A stretch of 58,504 nt of DNA from Solobacterium sp. (GCA_017512555.1 JAFWFE010000047.1:1-58504); one strand, 5' to 3'; numbered from the stretch's first letter, positions 7,056 to 15,621 are shown. The notes: generated from the sequence alone by a model not told the origin. Translations and numbers: made by a program.

Positions 7056-8747
7056 ATGTCTTTTCAGAATAAAGAAAAACTCCGTGAATCCGGTCTGACC
7101 CTGTTTACCGCACTGATCGTCACCTGTGTATTCTGTTTTCCCTATCTCCGGAATTCCTTCCTGTACATCGGACACGATCACTTCTTTCACCTGTCCAGAA
7201 TTACCGGGATGGCAGACGCCTTGTCACGGGGTGATCTTCTCCCGTTAATCTATCCATACAAGAATAACGGCTTTGGTTACGCCGGTCCCACGTTCTACTG
7301 CGACCTTCTCCTGATTCCTTTTGCGCTTCTGTACCTGTGCGGTATTGCGTTATCCACGACATACAAGATCGTGATCTTCACTGCCACACTGGCCGCCTAT
7401 CTGTCTATGTACTATTGTCTGAAACAGATGTTTGGCAAGTCCATGAACGCGCACATCGTGGCTATACTTTATACCTTTGCCAATTACCATCTGGTCAACG
7501 TCTATATCCGCGGAGCCTTGGGAGAGATCTTCGCCTTGATCTTCTTTCCCCTGGTTTTTCTCGGCCTGTATCAGATCCTTGTACAGAAGAAATCATCCTG
7601 TACCACCCTTTGTGCCGGCATTACCGGACTAATTCTCTCCCATAACATTTCCTTTGTGTTCGGGATGATCCCGGTCCTGTTGTATACCTGTATCTTCTCC
7701 GGAGACCTGCGGATGTCACAGCTGCGGACGATCTTCCGGGCTCTGGCATGGGCTTTCCTGCTGACTGCCTGGTACACTCTGCCAATGCTTGAACAACTGC
7801 GTCAGCAGAAACTGATCGTACACTTTTACGCCGCCAACCTTGCCCTGGAAAGCCAGGCCATGAATCTCCATGATTATATGACAAACACCCTGGCTTCTCC
7901 CCTGGATTTCCACACAAACCTCGGCTGGTTTCTTCCCCTGCTCTCTGTCCCGGTCTTTTTCCTGCGGATCCGCAGCCGGAAGGTACACCTTTTCATCCTT
8001 ACCACCGCCGTTCTTGGCTGGATCTGTTTTCTTCTCCCTGCAGAGCTCATTCCCTGGGATAAACTTGTTCATTTACGCTTTATCCAATTCCCCTGGCGTC
8101 TGATGATCCTGGCCTTACCTGCCTTCTGTATCTGTACCTGCGCATTATTTACCTATGCTAAGGGGATGCGAAATGCCATCGTCACTCTTGGTATTACCCT
8201 GTTGATCCTGATCAACACCGGATTCCACATCCATGGATTGTGCAGTGATGCGTGGGACTTCGGAATCACCTCCGGTACGACTTATGAAGATATTCTTGCG
8301 GGTGAGGTTATAGACCCCTATTTCAGTGCCACATATATGCGTGTAGAACTGGCAGGCGGAGAATATCTTCCCCTGTATACTGCCGATTTCCGTGATTATC
8401 CTCCCGTAATCAGGAACTCAAACGGCGAAAAACTGCCTGTATCCTATACAAAGAACGGGAATACTCTCTCTTTCCAACTACCGGAAGAATACAAGGATAC
8501 TTCTCTTGTCTTGCCTCTGACCTGGTATAAGGGTTATCAGGTACAGACAAGAAAAAACGGAACATGGGTCAATGTTCCGACATTCCGTAGCGATCATGCG
8601 TTTGTGCTGTTTACGGCGGAAGATGCCGGAGATTACCGGTGTATCTACAAAGCTTCCGTCATTGTGATTCTTTCACGCCTGTGCAGCGCTGCAGCCCTTT
8701 TCCTGCTGATTTACAGCTCGATGGTATCCAGATCATCCGGTATATAA
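7056..8747 (+). CDS. Polytopic membrane protein, GT-C-like / 6-PTPS-related family
   Basis: At 563 aa it has about 10-11 hydrophobic segments, with an extracytoplasmic acidic-histidine loop after the first one (GHDHFFHLSRI, residues ~36-46). That arrangement resembles GT-C glycosyltransferases and the PTPS-related membrane protein family (also YfhO-like). The C-terminal 150 residues form a beta-rich soluble domain before a last hydrophobic anchor. It may transfer a lipid-linked sugar to a surface polymer, which is inference. The 3' end overlaps the convergent MBL gene by 37 nt. Confidence 0.7.
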   Translation: MSFQNKEKLRESGLTLFTALIVTCVFCFPYLRNSFLYIGHDHFFHLSRITGMADALSRGDLLPLIYPYKNNGFGYAGPTFYCDLLLIPFALLYLCGIALSTTYKIVIFTATLAAYLSMYYCLKQMFGKSMNAHIVAILYTFANYHLVNVYIRGALGEIFALIFFPLVFLGLYQILVQKKSSCTTLCAGITGLILSHNISFVFGMIPVLLYTCIFSGDLRMSQLRTIFRALAWAFLLTAWYTLPMLEQLRQQKLIVHFYAANLALESQAMNLHDYMTNTLASPLDFHTNLGWFLPLLSVPVFFLRIRSRKVHLFILTTAVLGWICFLLPAELIPWDKLVHLRFIQFPWRLMILALPAFCICTCALFTYAKGMRNAIVTLGITLLILINTGFHIHGLCSDAWDFGITSGTTYEDILAGEVIDPYFSATYMRVELAGGEYLPLYTADFRDYPPVIRNSNGEKLPVSYTKNGNTLSFQLPEEYKDTSLVLPLTWYKGYQVQTRKNGTWVNVPTFRSDHAFVLFTAEDAGDYRCIYKASVIVILSRLCSAAALFLLIYSSMVSRSSGI

Positions 8748-9505
8748 ACATGGCCATGGAAGTACTGTAACGCTTCCGCAGTATAGCTTTCTCTGCGGTG
8801 AAGCAGGTCACGATCCTCCGTATGATAGATCAACAGATTCTTTACTCCAAGACGCTCTGCAGTTTCTGCCGCGTCCTTCACCGTGGAATGACCGGCACGT
8901 CCTGGATGAAAGATCTCTGTATCCGCATACTTACAGAAAGACTCATGCATAAGCCAAGTGCAGTGTTCCGCGTACGCTTGTTCAGAATCATTGTACGGTT
9001 CATCCCCGAGACAGGTCAGTGTATCTGTCTCGTTATATTTCATGTGGAAACCAAACTGTCTGGCTTTCTGCGCATGAATATCAAAGAACACTGTCTCATG
9101 CCCGAGAACCGTGCGCACATCTCCGTCCCGGACAACTTCAAAACGGATAAAATCTTCCGGTTCTTCCCCTTCATTCAGAAGAAGATCACGCATACCATGA
9201 CGCAGGATCTCAATGACTTCCTCATGACTATATACGGTCAGAGACCAGTCGGATCCTCTTCTTTTACTGCTGTGAATCAGCCGTTCCAGCCAGAAGAATC
9301 CGGTAATATGATCCAGATGTTTATGGGTAATGAATACTTCACTTATCTCCTGCGGAGAATGTCCGCATGCCCTCAGCTGTCTGATCAACCCGTTACCGCC
9401 TCCGGTATCCGTAAGAAAGCACTTCCCTTCTTCCTCCAGAAGAAAACAAGTATTATAACAATTTGTTACACCGGCATGCCCGGTACCTAACATTGTCAGT
9501 TTCAT
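8711..9505 (-). CDS. MBL-fold metallo-hydrolase (RNase Z/YhfI-like)
   Basis: A 264-residue metallo-beta-lactamase-fold protein with the metal motif THKHLDH (near residues 60-66), TDTGGG before it, and later His ligands in LMHESF and IYHTED. This layout resembles RNase Z-type and YhfI-type phosphodiesterases, but the RNase Z exosite is not evident. It overlaps the stop of the Ntdp gene by an ATGA junction, so both are cotranscribed and translationally coupled. Confidence 0.85.
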   Translation of the reverse strand: MKLTMLGTGHAGVTNCYNTCFLLEEEGKCFLTDTGGGNGLIRQLRACGHSPQEISEVFITHKHLDHITGFFWLERLIHSSKRRGSDWSLTVYSHEEVIEILRHGMRDLLLNEGEEPEDFIRFEVVRDGDVRTVLGHETVFFDIHAQKARQFGFHMKYNETDTLTCLGDEPYNDSEQAYAEHCTWLMHESFCKYADTEIFHPGRAGHSTVKDAAETAERLGVKNLLIYHTEDRDLLHRRESYTAEALQYFHGHVYIPDDLDTIEL

Positions 9506-10035
9506 CGTTCGTCAAACATTCTCTGATACATACGATAATAATAATCTATATACTCCTGACGGAAAGGATCCTTCCTTTCTTCCATCATCGTCAGAAGATC
9601 TTTCATCTGACTCTGAAGGATCTGATGGATATCCTCAGGGTATTTCATCTCCCGGCGGTGTAATTCATACTCATTCTCATCCAGGATCTGGTAGGTATGA
9701 TCCGGATATAATTTAACGTCCAGATCATAGTCGATATTCTTGATGGCTTCCCCGTCAAACAAACTGGGAGAAGCCAGATTGCAGTAATAGAAGATCCCTC
9801 CCTTACGCATCATGGAGAGAACATTATACCAACGGTTTGTCCAGAAGAAACATACTGCAGGTTCCTTGGTGATCCAGCGTCTTCCGTCTGCCTCAATCAC
9901 AAAAGCCTTGTTGGTTACTGCCGTAAATCTCTCTTCGTTCGCTTCCACAACAAAACCCTTGCACCAGGTACGATGCAGGGTTCCGTCGTGTTTATAACTT
10001 TGTATATAAACTTCTGTTCCTATTTCGGGTATCAT
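9502..10035 (-). CDS. Nucleoside tri-/diphosphate phosphatase, Ntdp family (DUF402)
   Basis: A 177-aa protein closely matching the pattern of staphylococcal Ntdp/UPF0374: IQSYKHDGTLHRTW near the start, then GRRWITKEPAVCFF, the YYYCN-like IFYYCNLASP and IDYDLDVKLYPD. These enzymes hydrolyse NTP/NDP with divalent metal. I start at the ATG at 10035. A longer TTG start lacks support, and a TACAAT lies 10 nt before this ATG, giving a leader of only a few nucleotides. Confidence 0.88.
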   Translation of the reverse strand: MIPEIGTEVYIQSYKHDGTLHRTWCKGFVVEANEERFTAVTNKAFVIEADGRRWITKEPAVCFFWTNRWYNVLSMMRKGGIFYYCNLASPSLFDGEAIKNIDYDLDVKLYPDHTYQILDENEYELHRREMKYPEDIHQILQSQMKDLLTMMEERKDPFRQEYIDYYYRMYQRMFDER

Positions 10036-10077
10036 ACGTTTAACTATTGTACTACGAACCCCCGGGAATTCCAAAAG

Positions 10078-10617
10078 TTACTTGATAAAAGATTTCAGTC
10101 TGGACATGATCAGCGGTACAACGATCATGGATAACAGCATCGTAGGCACCATATACCAGGCATTGTAGCTGATGCTTGCCGGAAGCGGTGTAGCCCAGTA
10201 GATCGTACCGGCAATCACATGCAGAGTAAGACGAATCAGATTGGTGATCATGACACCGGAATAGAAGTTGCCGTAGTTCGGGAACAAACTGCTGAGGCCA
10301 TAAACACCGAACGCTACAGGATACTCCATCATAAACTGCAGGAAGATCTGGAATAAGCTGAAGCCATCCGAATTCTGCACCAGGTACATCTGCCCGGTCA
10401 TGAACTGCAGAACTACAGACAGTACTGCCACCAGCAGACCCTTCTTCCATCCCAGATGGTAAGAAGCCAGAATCAGGGGAATTACTCCTAATCCCAGAGT
10501 ACCTCCCTGAGGCATCTTGAAGAAGGGAATCTGATTGGATAACCAGTCAAACACAAAGAATAAGGCTAAATACATGCCCATGTACGCAATACTTCTGATC
10601 GAATCTCTGTTTTCCAT
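10078..10617 (-). CDS. thiT: Thiamine ECF transporter S component
   Basis: A 179-aa, six-segment integral membrane protein of the ThiT/YuaJ family. It binds thiamine with picomolar-to-nanomolar affinity and works with a shared ECF energising module encoded elsewhere. Family features include the QGGTLGLGVIPL loop and the C-terminal tryptophan/asparagine-rich segments (TIYWATP, YNAWYMVP). A TPP riboswitch directly upstream supports the substrate. GGAGG lies inside a hairpin before the ATG. Confidence 0.95.
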   Translation of the reverse strand: MENRDSIRSIAYMGMYLALFFVFDWLSNQIPFFKMPQGGTLGLGVIPLILASYHLGWKKGLLVAVLSVVLQFMTGQMYLVQNSDGFSLFQIFLQFMMEYPVAFGVYGLSSLFPNYGNFYSGVMITNLIRLTLHVIAGTIYWATPLPASISYNAWYMVPTMLLSMIVVPLIMSRLKSFIK

Positions 10618-10627
10618 AAAAAATACA

Positions 10628-10643
10628 CCTCCGTTCGCGAAGG
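10628..10643 (-). promoter_or_regulatory. Shine-Dalgarno-sequestering hairpin of the TPP riboswitch
   Basis: On the minus strand CCTTCG-CGAA-CGGAGG forms a 6-bp hairpin (one G-T pair) that buries the GGAGG of thiT. This is the probable OFF structure of a translational riboswitch. Confidence 0.7.
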
Positions 10644-10659
10644 CGTAAGGGGTTTTATG

Positions 10660-10731
10660 AACTCCCTACGCTAGCGTTACCTAGATCAGGTGATAAGGGT
10701 TTTTCTCAGTGCTGTGCACACCCCTGTTCAC
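10660..10731 (-). promoter_or_regulatory. TPP (THI-box) riboswitch upstream of thiT
   Basis: Minus strand from about 10731: ACAGGGGTG..., CTGAGA, AACCC, then ACCTGATCTAGGTAA, CGCTAGCGTAGGGA, which are the conserved THI-element blocks in order. The platform downstream carries the SD-masking hairpin. High thiamine pyrophosphate would reduce translation of thiT. Confidence 0.95.
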
Positions 10732-10737
10732 ATGAGT

Positions 10738-10766
10738 ATTATAGCACTCTTAAAACATGTTACAAT
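10738..10766. promoter_or_regulatory. Overlapping divergent promoters (thiT riboswitch leader and msrC-like gene)
   Basis: Minus strand: TTGTAA (-35) with a 16-nt spacer to TATAAT (10738-10743) starts the riboswitch leader near 10731. Plus strand: TACAAT (10761-10766) is the -10 of the gene at 10773. The plus -10 lies on top of the minus -35, so the two polymerases should exclude each other. Confidence 0.65.
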
Positions 10767-10772
10767 ACGAAT

Positions 10773-11222
10773 ATGAGTATGATAAACGAAATGATCCGAA
10801 GCTTACTGGAAGAACCGGATATGATCGCAGCTCTGGGAAATGTCAGCGCATGTATCAACGAAATGTATGATCGTCTGAACTGGGCAGGGTTCTATCTGGT
10901 GAAGAACGGTGAGCTCGTCCTGGGACCGTTCCAGGGAAAAACAGCCTGTACACACATCTCTTTTCAGGCCGGTGTATGCGGTGCCTGCTATCGTGAAAAA
11001 GCGGTACAGAGAGTAGACAATGTGCTGGAAAGAAAAGACCACATTGCCTGTGATTCTGCCAGCCGTAGCGAATTATGCGTACCGGTTATCGTCAACGGTG
11101 AATGTGTTGCGGAAATTGATCTGGATTCTCCGGAATTCTGCAGATTTACTGAGAAGGAGGAAAAAGAAATGCTCCAGGCAGCCCGGGATATCTCCGAAGC
11201 TTGGCTGAAGCATCAGTGGTAA
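10773..11222 (+). CDS. msrC: Free methionine-(R)-sulfoxide reductase (GAF domain)
   Basis: The 149-aa protein is a single GAF domain of the fRMsr family, which reduces free Met-R-sulfoxide. Conserved elements NWAGFYL, LVLGPFQGKTAC, GVCG and DHIACDSASRSE are present. The cysteines Cys59, Cys69 and Cys93 have the same 10- and 24-residue spacing as the catalytic set in E. coli. TACAAT ends 6 nt before the ATG with no SD, so the message is probably leaderless. Confidence 0.93.
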   Translation: MSMINEMIRSLLEEPDMIAALGNVSACINEMYDRLNWAGFYLVKNGELVLGPFQGKTACTHISFQAGVCGACYREKAVQRVDNVLERKDHIACDSASRSELCVPVIVNGECVAEIDLDSPEFCRFTEKEEKEMLQAARDISEAWLKHQW

Positions 11223-12032
11223 TCAACGATAGAATTCGTAGATGGATGTTTTTTCAAACCAGTGCATGGCTTCATCGATGGCTTCGTTTGCCGCAAACAG
11301 TGAAGCTTTACAATCACCGATCATGGTCTCTTTGATGAGACCCTTTTTTTCCATGGCAGGACGTACCTGTTCAAAGTCATCACTGTCCAGGTCCAGATCC
11401 AGGTAACGTTTCCACTCCCTGGTGCCGTCCGGACGTTTGATACAGGATGCGTGTATACATATGGGCTTGCGTTCACTGCGGTATTCCGCCAGATGCATAC
11501 ATGTACAGGTCGTAAGATCCGTACCAAGCATCAGCACATGCCCTTTTAACTCATATAATCGTGCTGTAGGTGATTCTTCAGAAAGCGGGAAATGCAGAGA
11601 CTGCCGGTTGCACAGAATCTTCGCATAACGCCCGTATGCCGCGTAGGATACCGCCGGATGTGAAGAACAGATCACACCGTCACGGTGCCGGAAATTGTCC
11701 GGAATATCGCCCATTCCGCGAAGATCTGTCTTTCCAATCTCATACGGAGGCATCTCCTCACGGATCATCTTCCAGTACTTCGGATCTACCGGAGGCTTAC
11801 TCCAGCCGCTGGGATCCGTATTGTCTCCGGTCTGTACAGCCATCAGAATCGTGCCGCTTTCACCGACCGCCTCAATCAGCGCATCCACTACCGTTCTTGC
11901 CCCGCCTAACACAAAACCAAAAGAGGACAAGGAGGAATGTACTTCCAGGATCATGTTTTCTTCTACACCAAGATCCCTGAGTGCCTTGACCAGACTGTCT
12001 TTCGTCACTATATTCTGTATAACTTTATCCAT
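11223..12032 (-). CDS. AAC(3)/YokD-fold acetyltransferase
   Basis: At 269 aa it fits the Antibiotic_NAT family: HSSLSSFGFVLGGARTVVDAL near the start, the GTILMAVQTGDNTDP segment, and SSHPAVSYAAYG in the middle. Family members acetylate the 3-amino group of aminoglycosides, but many chromosomal relatives such as YokD have other or unknown substrates. Nothing here shows antibiotic resistance. It follows a short helical ORF and two PTS genes on the same strand and lacks a clear SD. Confidence 0.85.
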   Translation of the reverse strand: MDKVIQNIVTKDSLVKALRDLGVEENMILEVHSSLSSFGFVLGGARTVVDALIEAVGESGTILMAVQTGDNTDPSGWSKPPVDPKYWKMIREEMPPYEIGKTDLRGMGDIPDNFRHRDGVICSSHPAVSYAAYGRYAKILCNRQSLHFPLSEESPTARLYELKGHVLMLGTDLTTCTCMHLAEYRSERKPICIHASCIKRPDGTREWKRYLDLDLDSDDFEQVRPAMEKKGLIKETMIGDCKASLFAANEAIDEAMHWFEKTSIYEFYR

Positions 12033-12044
12033 AACCGAAACAAT

Positions 12045-12242
12045 TCAATTCAATACTCTCTTTGTATTCTTCAGTGCCTGTGATAATTCTTTCAGTGCAC
12101 TGCTTATCTCTTCTTCACTGTGATTTTCTTTTGTCCGTACCTGACAGGCATGATCCAGAGCTTCTTTCAGTTCCGGATTTGCGTCCATGTCAAGTTCCCG
12201 GCAGGCGAGGATCATCTGATCCAGAATCATTTCCTTGTTCAT
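12045..12242 (-). CDS. Small helical protein of unknown function, 65 aa
   Basis: From the ATG at 12242 the ORF encodes 65 acidic, helical residues without a recognised motif. It sits between the PTS IIB gene and the AAC(3)-like gene, 12 nt before the latter, in the same direction. A stem-loop (12255-12275) separates it from the IIB gene. No clear SD is present. A longer reading from a TTG at 12284 would run through the stem-loop and is less likely. Confidence 0.5.
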   Translation of the reverse strand: MNKEMILDQMILACRELDMDANPELKEALDHACQVRTKENHSEEEISSALKELSQALKNTKRVLN

Positions 12243-12254
12243 GAGGTGTAAAGT

Positions 12255-12275
12255 AAATGCGCTGTATGCGCATTT
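12255..12275 (-). terminator. Stem-loop after PTS IIB gene, possible attenuator
   Basis: AAATGCGC (12268-12275 on the minus strand) pairs with GCGCATTT (12255-12262) around a 5-nt loop. Only a short interrupted T tract follows, so it may be a partial terminator or a message-stabilising hairpin. Confidence 0.4.
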
Positions 12276-12276
12276 G

Positions 12277-12558
12277 TTATTCAATATCGTTCAGGAACTT
12301 TTCCAGTTTTTCCTTGATTTCGTTTTTATCTGCCACCCTGTCGATTCCAATCACATAGGGCATCTTTCCCTGAAGTTCTTCACTGAGATCACTCATCGTA
12401 ATGACCAGATCTCCGTTAAAGTCGATTAGTGTATCCATGTTTCCATGAACTGTTTTTATCGGTAAGGAATTCTCAGCAATAACCTGGTCGGCTTTGATTT
12501 TCAGGAACATACTCGAACCCATTCCGGCCCGGCAACAAACGATTGCTTTATATAGCAT
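12277..12558 (-). CDS. PTS IIB component, ascorbate/galactitol-like
   Basis: At 93 aa this is a full PTS IIB domain with the phospho-cysteine loop CCRAGMGSS (residues 8-16), typical of the SgcB/UlaB/GatB-type IIB that takes phosphate from IIA. AAAGGAGGG precedes the ATG. It follows the IIA gene by 13 nt. No membrane IIC partner is in the window. Confidence 0.87.
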   Translation of the reverse strand: MLYKAIVCCRAGMGSSMFLKIKADQVIAENSLPIKTVHGNMDTLIDFNGDLVITMSDLSEELQGKMPYVIGIDRVADKNEIKEKLEKFLNDIE

Positions 12559-12571
12559 ATATACCCTCCTT

Positions 12572-13015
12572 TTACTTGTGCTGCAACAACTCTAGTACTT
12601 TATCAGTATTTTCGGCATTTGCCAAGCCCTCAATGATCCCTCTGTCTTCCAGAATGGTTGCCAGCCAGCCAAGCATATGCATATATTTTTCTCCGTCAAG
12701 CGCAGACATGCAGATGACAACACGTACAGGATCATTCGTCTTATTGCCGAATTCCACCGGATCTTTAAGAATACCTACAGAGATTGTTGTTTTCAAAGCT
12801 CCTGTTTCGGCTCTGCCGTGAGGAACCGCGAGATTGTCCGTAAGAACGATATATGGTCCGTGCTCAATCACATTCAAAACCATATCATCCACATATTCCG
12901 GCAGACAGATTCCATGTTTAACCAGCGGTTCAGCACTGAGGCGGATCGCTTCTTCCCAGTTTCTGGCGGGAACTCCGATTTGTATTAACTCTGATGATGT
13001 GTAGTTTAAAGACAT
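12572..13015 (-). CDS. PTS IIA component, mannitol/fructose/ascorbate (EIIA-2) type
   Basis: A 147-aa EIIA-2 domain carrying the phospho-histidine motif AVPHGRAE in its first half. I start at the ATG at 13015, with GCGGAG 8 nt upstream; the first in-frame start at 13069 adds 18 residues that do not belong to the domain. It is paired with IIB just downstream. Without a IIC gene nearby the pair may be regulatory or serve a distant permease. A DtxR-type regulator is transcribed divergently. Confidence 0.85.
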   Translation of the reverse strand: MSLNYTSSELIQIGVPARNWEEAIRLSAEPLVKHGICLPEYVDDMVLNVIEHGPYIVLTDNLAVPHGRAETGALKTTISVGILKDPVEFGNKTNDPVRVVICMSALDGEKYMHMLGWLATILEDRGIIEGLANAENTDKVLELLQHK

Positions 13016-13107
13016 CCGGTATACTCCGCTATTAATCATACAACAGATTTCTTTTTTTATCCTCATCAATTCAAAAAGTCGTATAATTATTCCAAGGAGT
13101 ATTATCT

Positions 13108-13494
13108 ATGAATATCTATGAATCTGCCGAAGATTATCTTGAAGCTATTTTGATGATTCAGGAAAGAAAAGGAAACGTACGCTCCATTGATATTGCCGAA
13201 GAGAAAAACTTCAGTAAAGCCAGTGTCAGTATTGCCATGAAGAAACTGAGAGAAAACGGATATATATCCATGGATAAAGATGGCAGTATCAAGTTACTTC
13301 CTCCGGGAAAAGAGATTGCAGAACGCATCTATGAACGCCATCAGGCCTTTGCGAAATGGTTTGTCCAGTTAGGTGTAGATGAAAAGACAGCACAGGAAGA
13401 TGCCTGCCGGATCGAACACGGGCTCAGTGATATTACCTTTGCGAAAGTAAAAGATTTTGTCGAAACTCATATCCTGAAAGAAGACGGAGAATAA
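13108..13494 (+). CDS. DtxR/MntR-family metal-dependent regulator
   Basis: The 128-aa protein matches the short MntR-like form: a winged helix (YLEAILMIQERKGNVRSIDIAE..., with SKASVSIAMKKL as recognition helix) and a dimerisation/metal domain (ERHQAFAKWFVQLG, EDACRIEHGLSD). Glu, His and Cys residues in that domain could bind Mn2+ or Fe2+. There is no SH3 domain. AAGGAG and a TATAAT precede the ATG. A target was not identified. Confidence 0.88.
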   Translation: MNIYESAEDYLEAILMIQERKGNVRSIDIAEEKNFSKASVSIAMKKLRENGYISMDKDGSIKLLPPGKEIAERIYERHQAFAKWFVQLGVDEKTAQEDACRIEHGLSDITFAKVKDFVETHILKEDGE

Positions 13495-13518
13495 CCCTGG
13501 TTTCACACAACACAAAAA

Positions 13519-13546
13519 CTGATGTGATCATACACATCAGCTTTTT
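13519..13546. terminator. Bidirectional terminator between convergent genes
   Basis: Stem CTGATGTG/CACATCAG (13519-13526 with 13533-13540) flanked by AAAAA on the left and TTTTT on the right, so it works for both the DtxR-type gene and the nucleotidase gene. Confidence 0.88.
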
Positions 13547-13554
13547 ATTTCCGG

Positions 13555-15015
13555 TTATTCCAGAACCGTGATCCTTCCCTCCACACGCGCATCTAATCGC
13601 TGATGTGTCATGAAGTACTCTTCAACGATGTTGTTTACGGATGTGGCGACCACTTTCGGACGCATATTCTTACGTACTTCCGCAAGTGGTATACCAAGGA
13701 ATTCATCAAAGTTATTGTAATGGTATTGCTGTAAACCAATCCGCAGACGGTCTTCGTCCTGAACTTCCTTACCGTTGAATTCCAGGGTTTCTATGGTATG
13801 CGTGGATTTGCGATAAACGATATGTACACCGCGGGAGAACTGGTAGAACTCTGTTTCTCCGATCCAGGCATCATCTCTCATCACATGCTGTATCATCTGA
13901 CGGAATTGTTTTCCAGTCACTTCCACCATCCATACATTATCGTCAAACGGTGTATTCTCCAGCAATTCCTGATACTCAATGACCGGTCCCATCTCTTTCT
14001 TGCGGATCGAACCGGAACCGAACATCATGATGTCAAAACTACTCTCATCCTGCATCAGATCCGCATAGAGATTCCCCATTTCGGTTTCCTGTTCACGGGA
14101 TGGATGTGTCAGTCTTCTTGCCCAGCGGGTAACTACCCTCTTGTATTTCCTGTCCGTTTCCTGACGGTAACGGTCAAGAAGTTCGGACATGACCGGATCT
14201 GTATCCGCTGTATCTTCGTTGATCGGGATACATTTCCAGTCTTTCATTGCGATACGATGCTGGTCTGTATCGTAGACGATATCCATACGTCCGATGATGG
14301 ATGTGCCTGTGCCTGCCTGTACGATCGTGACGTTATTGACCACTTCCGGGTATTCCATGAATGAGTGCGAATGTCCGCCGATAATCATATCCACACCGAA
14401 ATCCGGATCCAGGATCTTTGCCAGTTCACGGTCTTTATCCAGACCGATATGGGTTAGTAAAACCGTCATATCCGTATCTGTTGTCCGGTAGTTATCACAG
14501 ATAATGCCAATCACCTGGGCAGCCTGGCGGATATCGATCAGGGTACCGATGATCTTCTCCCCTTTCAGTGAAGAGATTACTTCCTCCGTCAGAATACCGA
14601 TAAACAGGATACGCATACCACCGACATCCAGGTTGATGTACGGCACAAACAGACGCGCATTATTCAGCGTAATATACAGGTCTGCGTTGATGATGGGAAA
14701 CTGTGCGCATTTCTCCAGAAATAACAGATGTGAGATACCGTAATCTACTTCATGATTACCGATCGTCACCACATCCGGACGCAGCTGGTTGATCAGGTCG
14801 ATCGTGGATAATCCCTGGTAGTCTTCATCGATGATCGAACCACGGAACATATCTCCCGCAATCGCATAGATCACATTCTCCTGTTCTTCCCGAACATGAT
14901 TGACATAGCCGGATAGTCTGGACAGTCCGCCGGTACTTTTCCCGTCGACTATCTTTGGCAGAAAGTCTCCGTGCATATCGTTGGAATGCAGGATCGTCAG
15001 TTTCTTTATGGGCAT
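13555..15015 (-). CDS. Bifunctional metallophosphatase / 5'-nucleotidase (UshA-like)
   Basis: At 486 aa it has the calcineurin-like N-terminal domain with HSNDMHG, AGDMFRG, IGNHEVDYG, LLTHIG and GGHSHSF, which hold the two metals, then the C-terminal nucleotide-binding domain (GSGSIRKKEMGP, ENTPFDDNVW). There is no signal peptide or anchor, unlike periplasmic or wall-bound UshA/5'-nucleotidases, so an intracellular form is likely. AAGGAG precedes the ATG. It lies 30 nt after the flavin reductase gene, so they may be cotranscribed. Confidence 0.92.
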   Translation of the reverse strand: MPIKKLTILHSNDMHGDFLPKIVDGKSTGGLSRLSGYVNHVREEQENVIYAIAGDMFRGSIIDEDYQGLSTIDLINQLRPDVVTIGNHEVDYGISHLLFLEKCAQFPIINADLYITLNNARLFVPYINLDVGGMRILFIGILTEEVISSLKGEKIIGTLIDIRQAAQVIGIICDNYRTTDTDMTVLLTHIGLDKDRELAKILDPDFGVDMIIGGHSHSFMEYPEVVNNVTIVQAGTGTSIIGRMDIVYDTDQHRIAMKDWKCIPINEDTADTDPVMSELLDRYRQETDRKYKRVVTRWARRLTHPSREQETEMGNLYADLMQDESSFDIMMFGSGSIRKKEMGPVIEYQELLENTPFDDNVWMVEVTGKQFRQMIQHVMRDDAWIGETEFYQFSRGVHIVYRKSTHTIETLEFNGKEVQDEDRLRIGLQQYHYNNFDEFLGIPLAEVRKNMRPKVVATSVNNIVEEYFMTHQRLDARVEGRITVLE

Positions 15016-15045
15016 GTTCAGCTCCTTTCTGGGGTTGAATATGAA

Positions 15046-15621
15046 TTATTCTTCTTCGGTCAGTGCTTTGCCGGAAGTCCATGCCTGTCCGACCTTTTCG
15101 CCTACAGTATAATATCCTGCCTGGAACTGGTCGAAGATCAAAGCATTGAGTTTCTGCGGATCTACCTTATTTTTTTCATTCAGTACGCTTTCTTCTGCCT
15201 GTACATTCAGGATATTTCCGACAATCGCGTACATGTTTGCGACATCGATCTCCTCGGCCAGTTCACATTCAATGACTACCGGGAATTCTTCAATAACCGG
15301 AGCGTTACAGTAATTGCTCTTTACCGCATGAAGATGGGATCTTTCAAACTTATCTTTCACATCATTGCCGGATACCATGCCAAAGTAGTCTGCTTCAGTA
15401 ACGTGGTCCCGGTCCGCAATACTTACGGTAAAAGCCTTCATCTTACGGATATTCTCTGTGGTCTTATGTTCTGAAGCCAAAAACAGAGCGATCTGTGTAT
15501 AATCACTGATCATTCCCCAAGCCGCATTCATAACATTTACTGTTCCTTCTTCATCATATGTCGCGATCATCAACACCGGCATCGGGAATACTGCCGGAAT
15601 CTTACCAAGATCTTTCTTCAT
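15046..15621 (-). CDS. Flavin reductase-like, FMN-binding split-barrel protein
   Basis: A 191-aa protein starting at the ATG at 15621, which has AGGAGG just upstream. Features of the flavin reductase-like family are a TYDEEGTVNVMNAAWGMISDYTQIALFL sheet region, then the HKTTENIRKMKAFTVSIA and DYFGMVSGNDVKDKFERS segments. It probably binds FMN; the partner is unknown. A terminator precedes it at 15655-15676 and the nucleotidase gene follows. Confidence 0.88.
   Translation of the reverse strand: MKKDLGKIPAVFPMPVLMIATYDEEGTVNVMNAAWGMISDYTQIALFLASEHKTTENIRKMKAFTVSIADRDHVTEADYFGMVSGNDVKDKFERSHLHAVKSNYCNAPVIEEFPVVIECELAEEIDVANMYAIVGNILNVQAEESVLNEKNKVDPQKLNALIFDQFQAGYYTVGEKVGQAWTSGKALTEEE

Noticed and set aside
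11223..12032. AAC(3)-fold gene as an antibiotic resistance determinant
   Set aside because: The fold is clear but many chromosomal members have other substrates. No resistance context, integron or transposon surrounds it.
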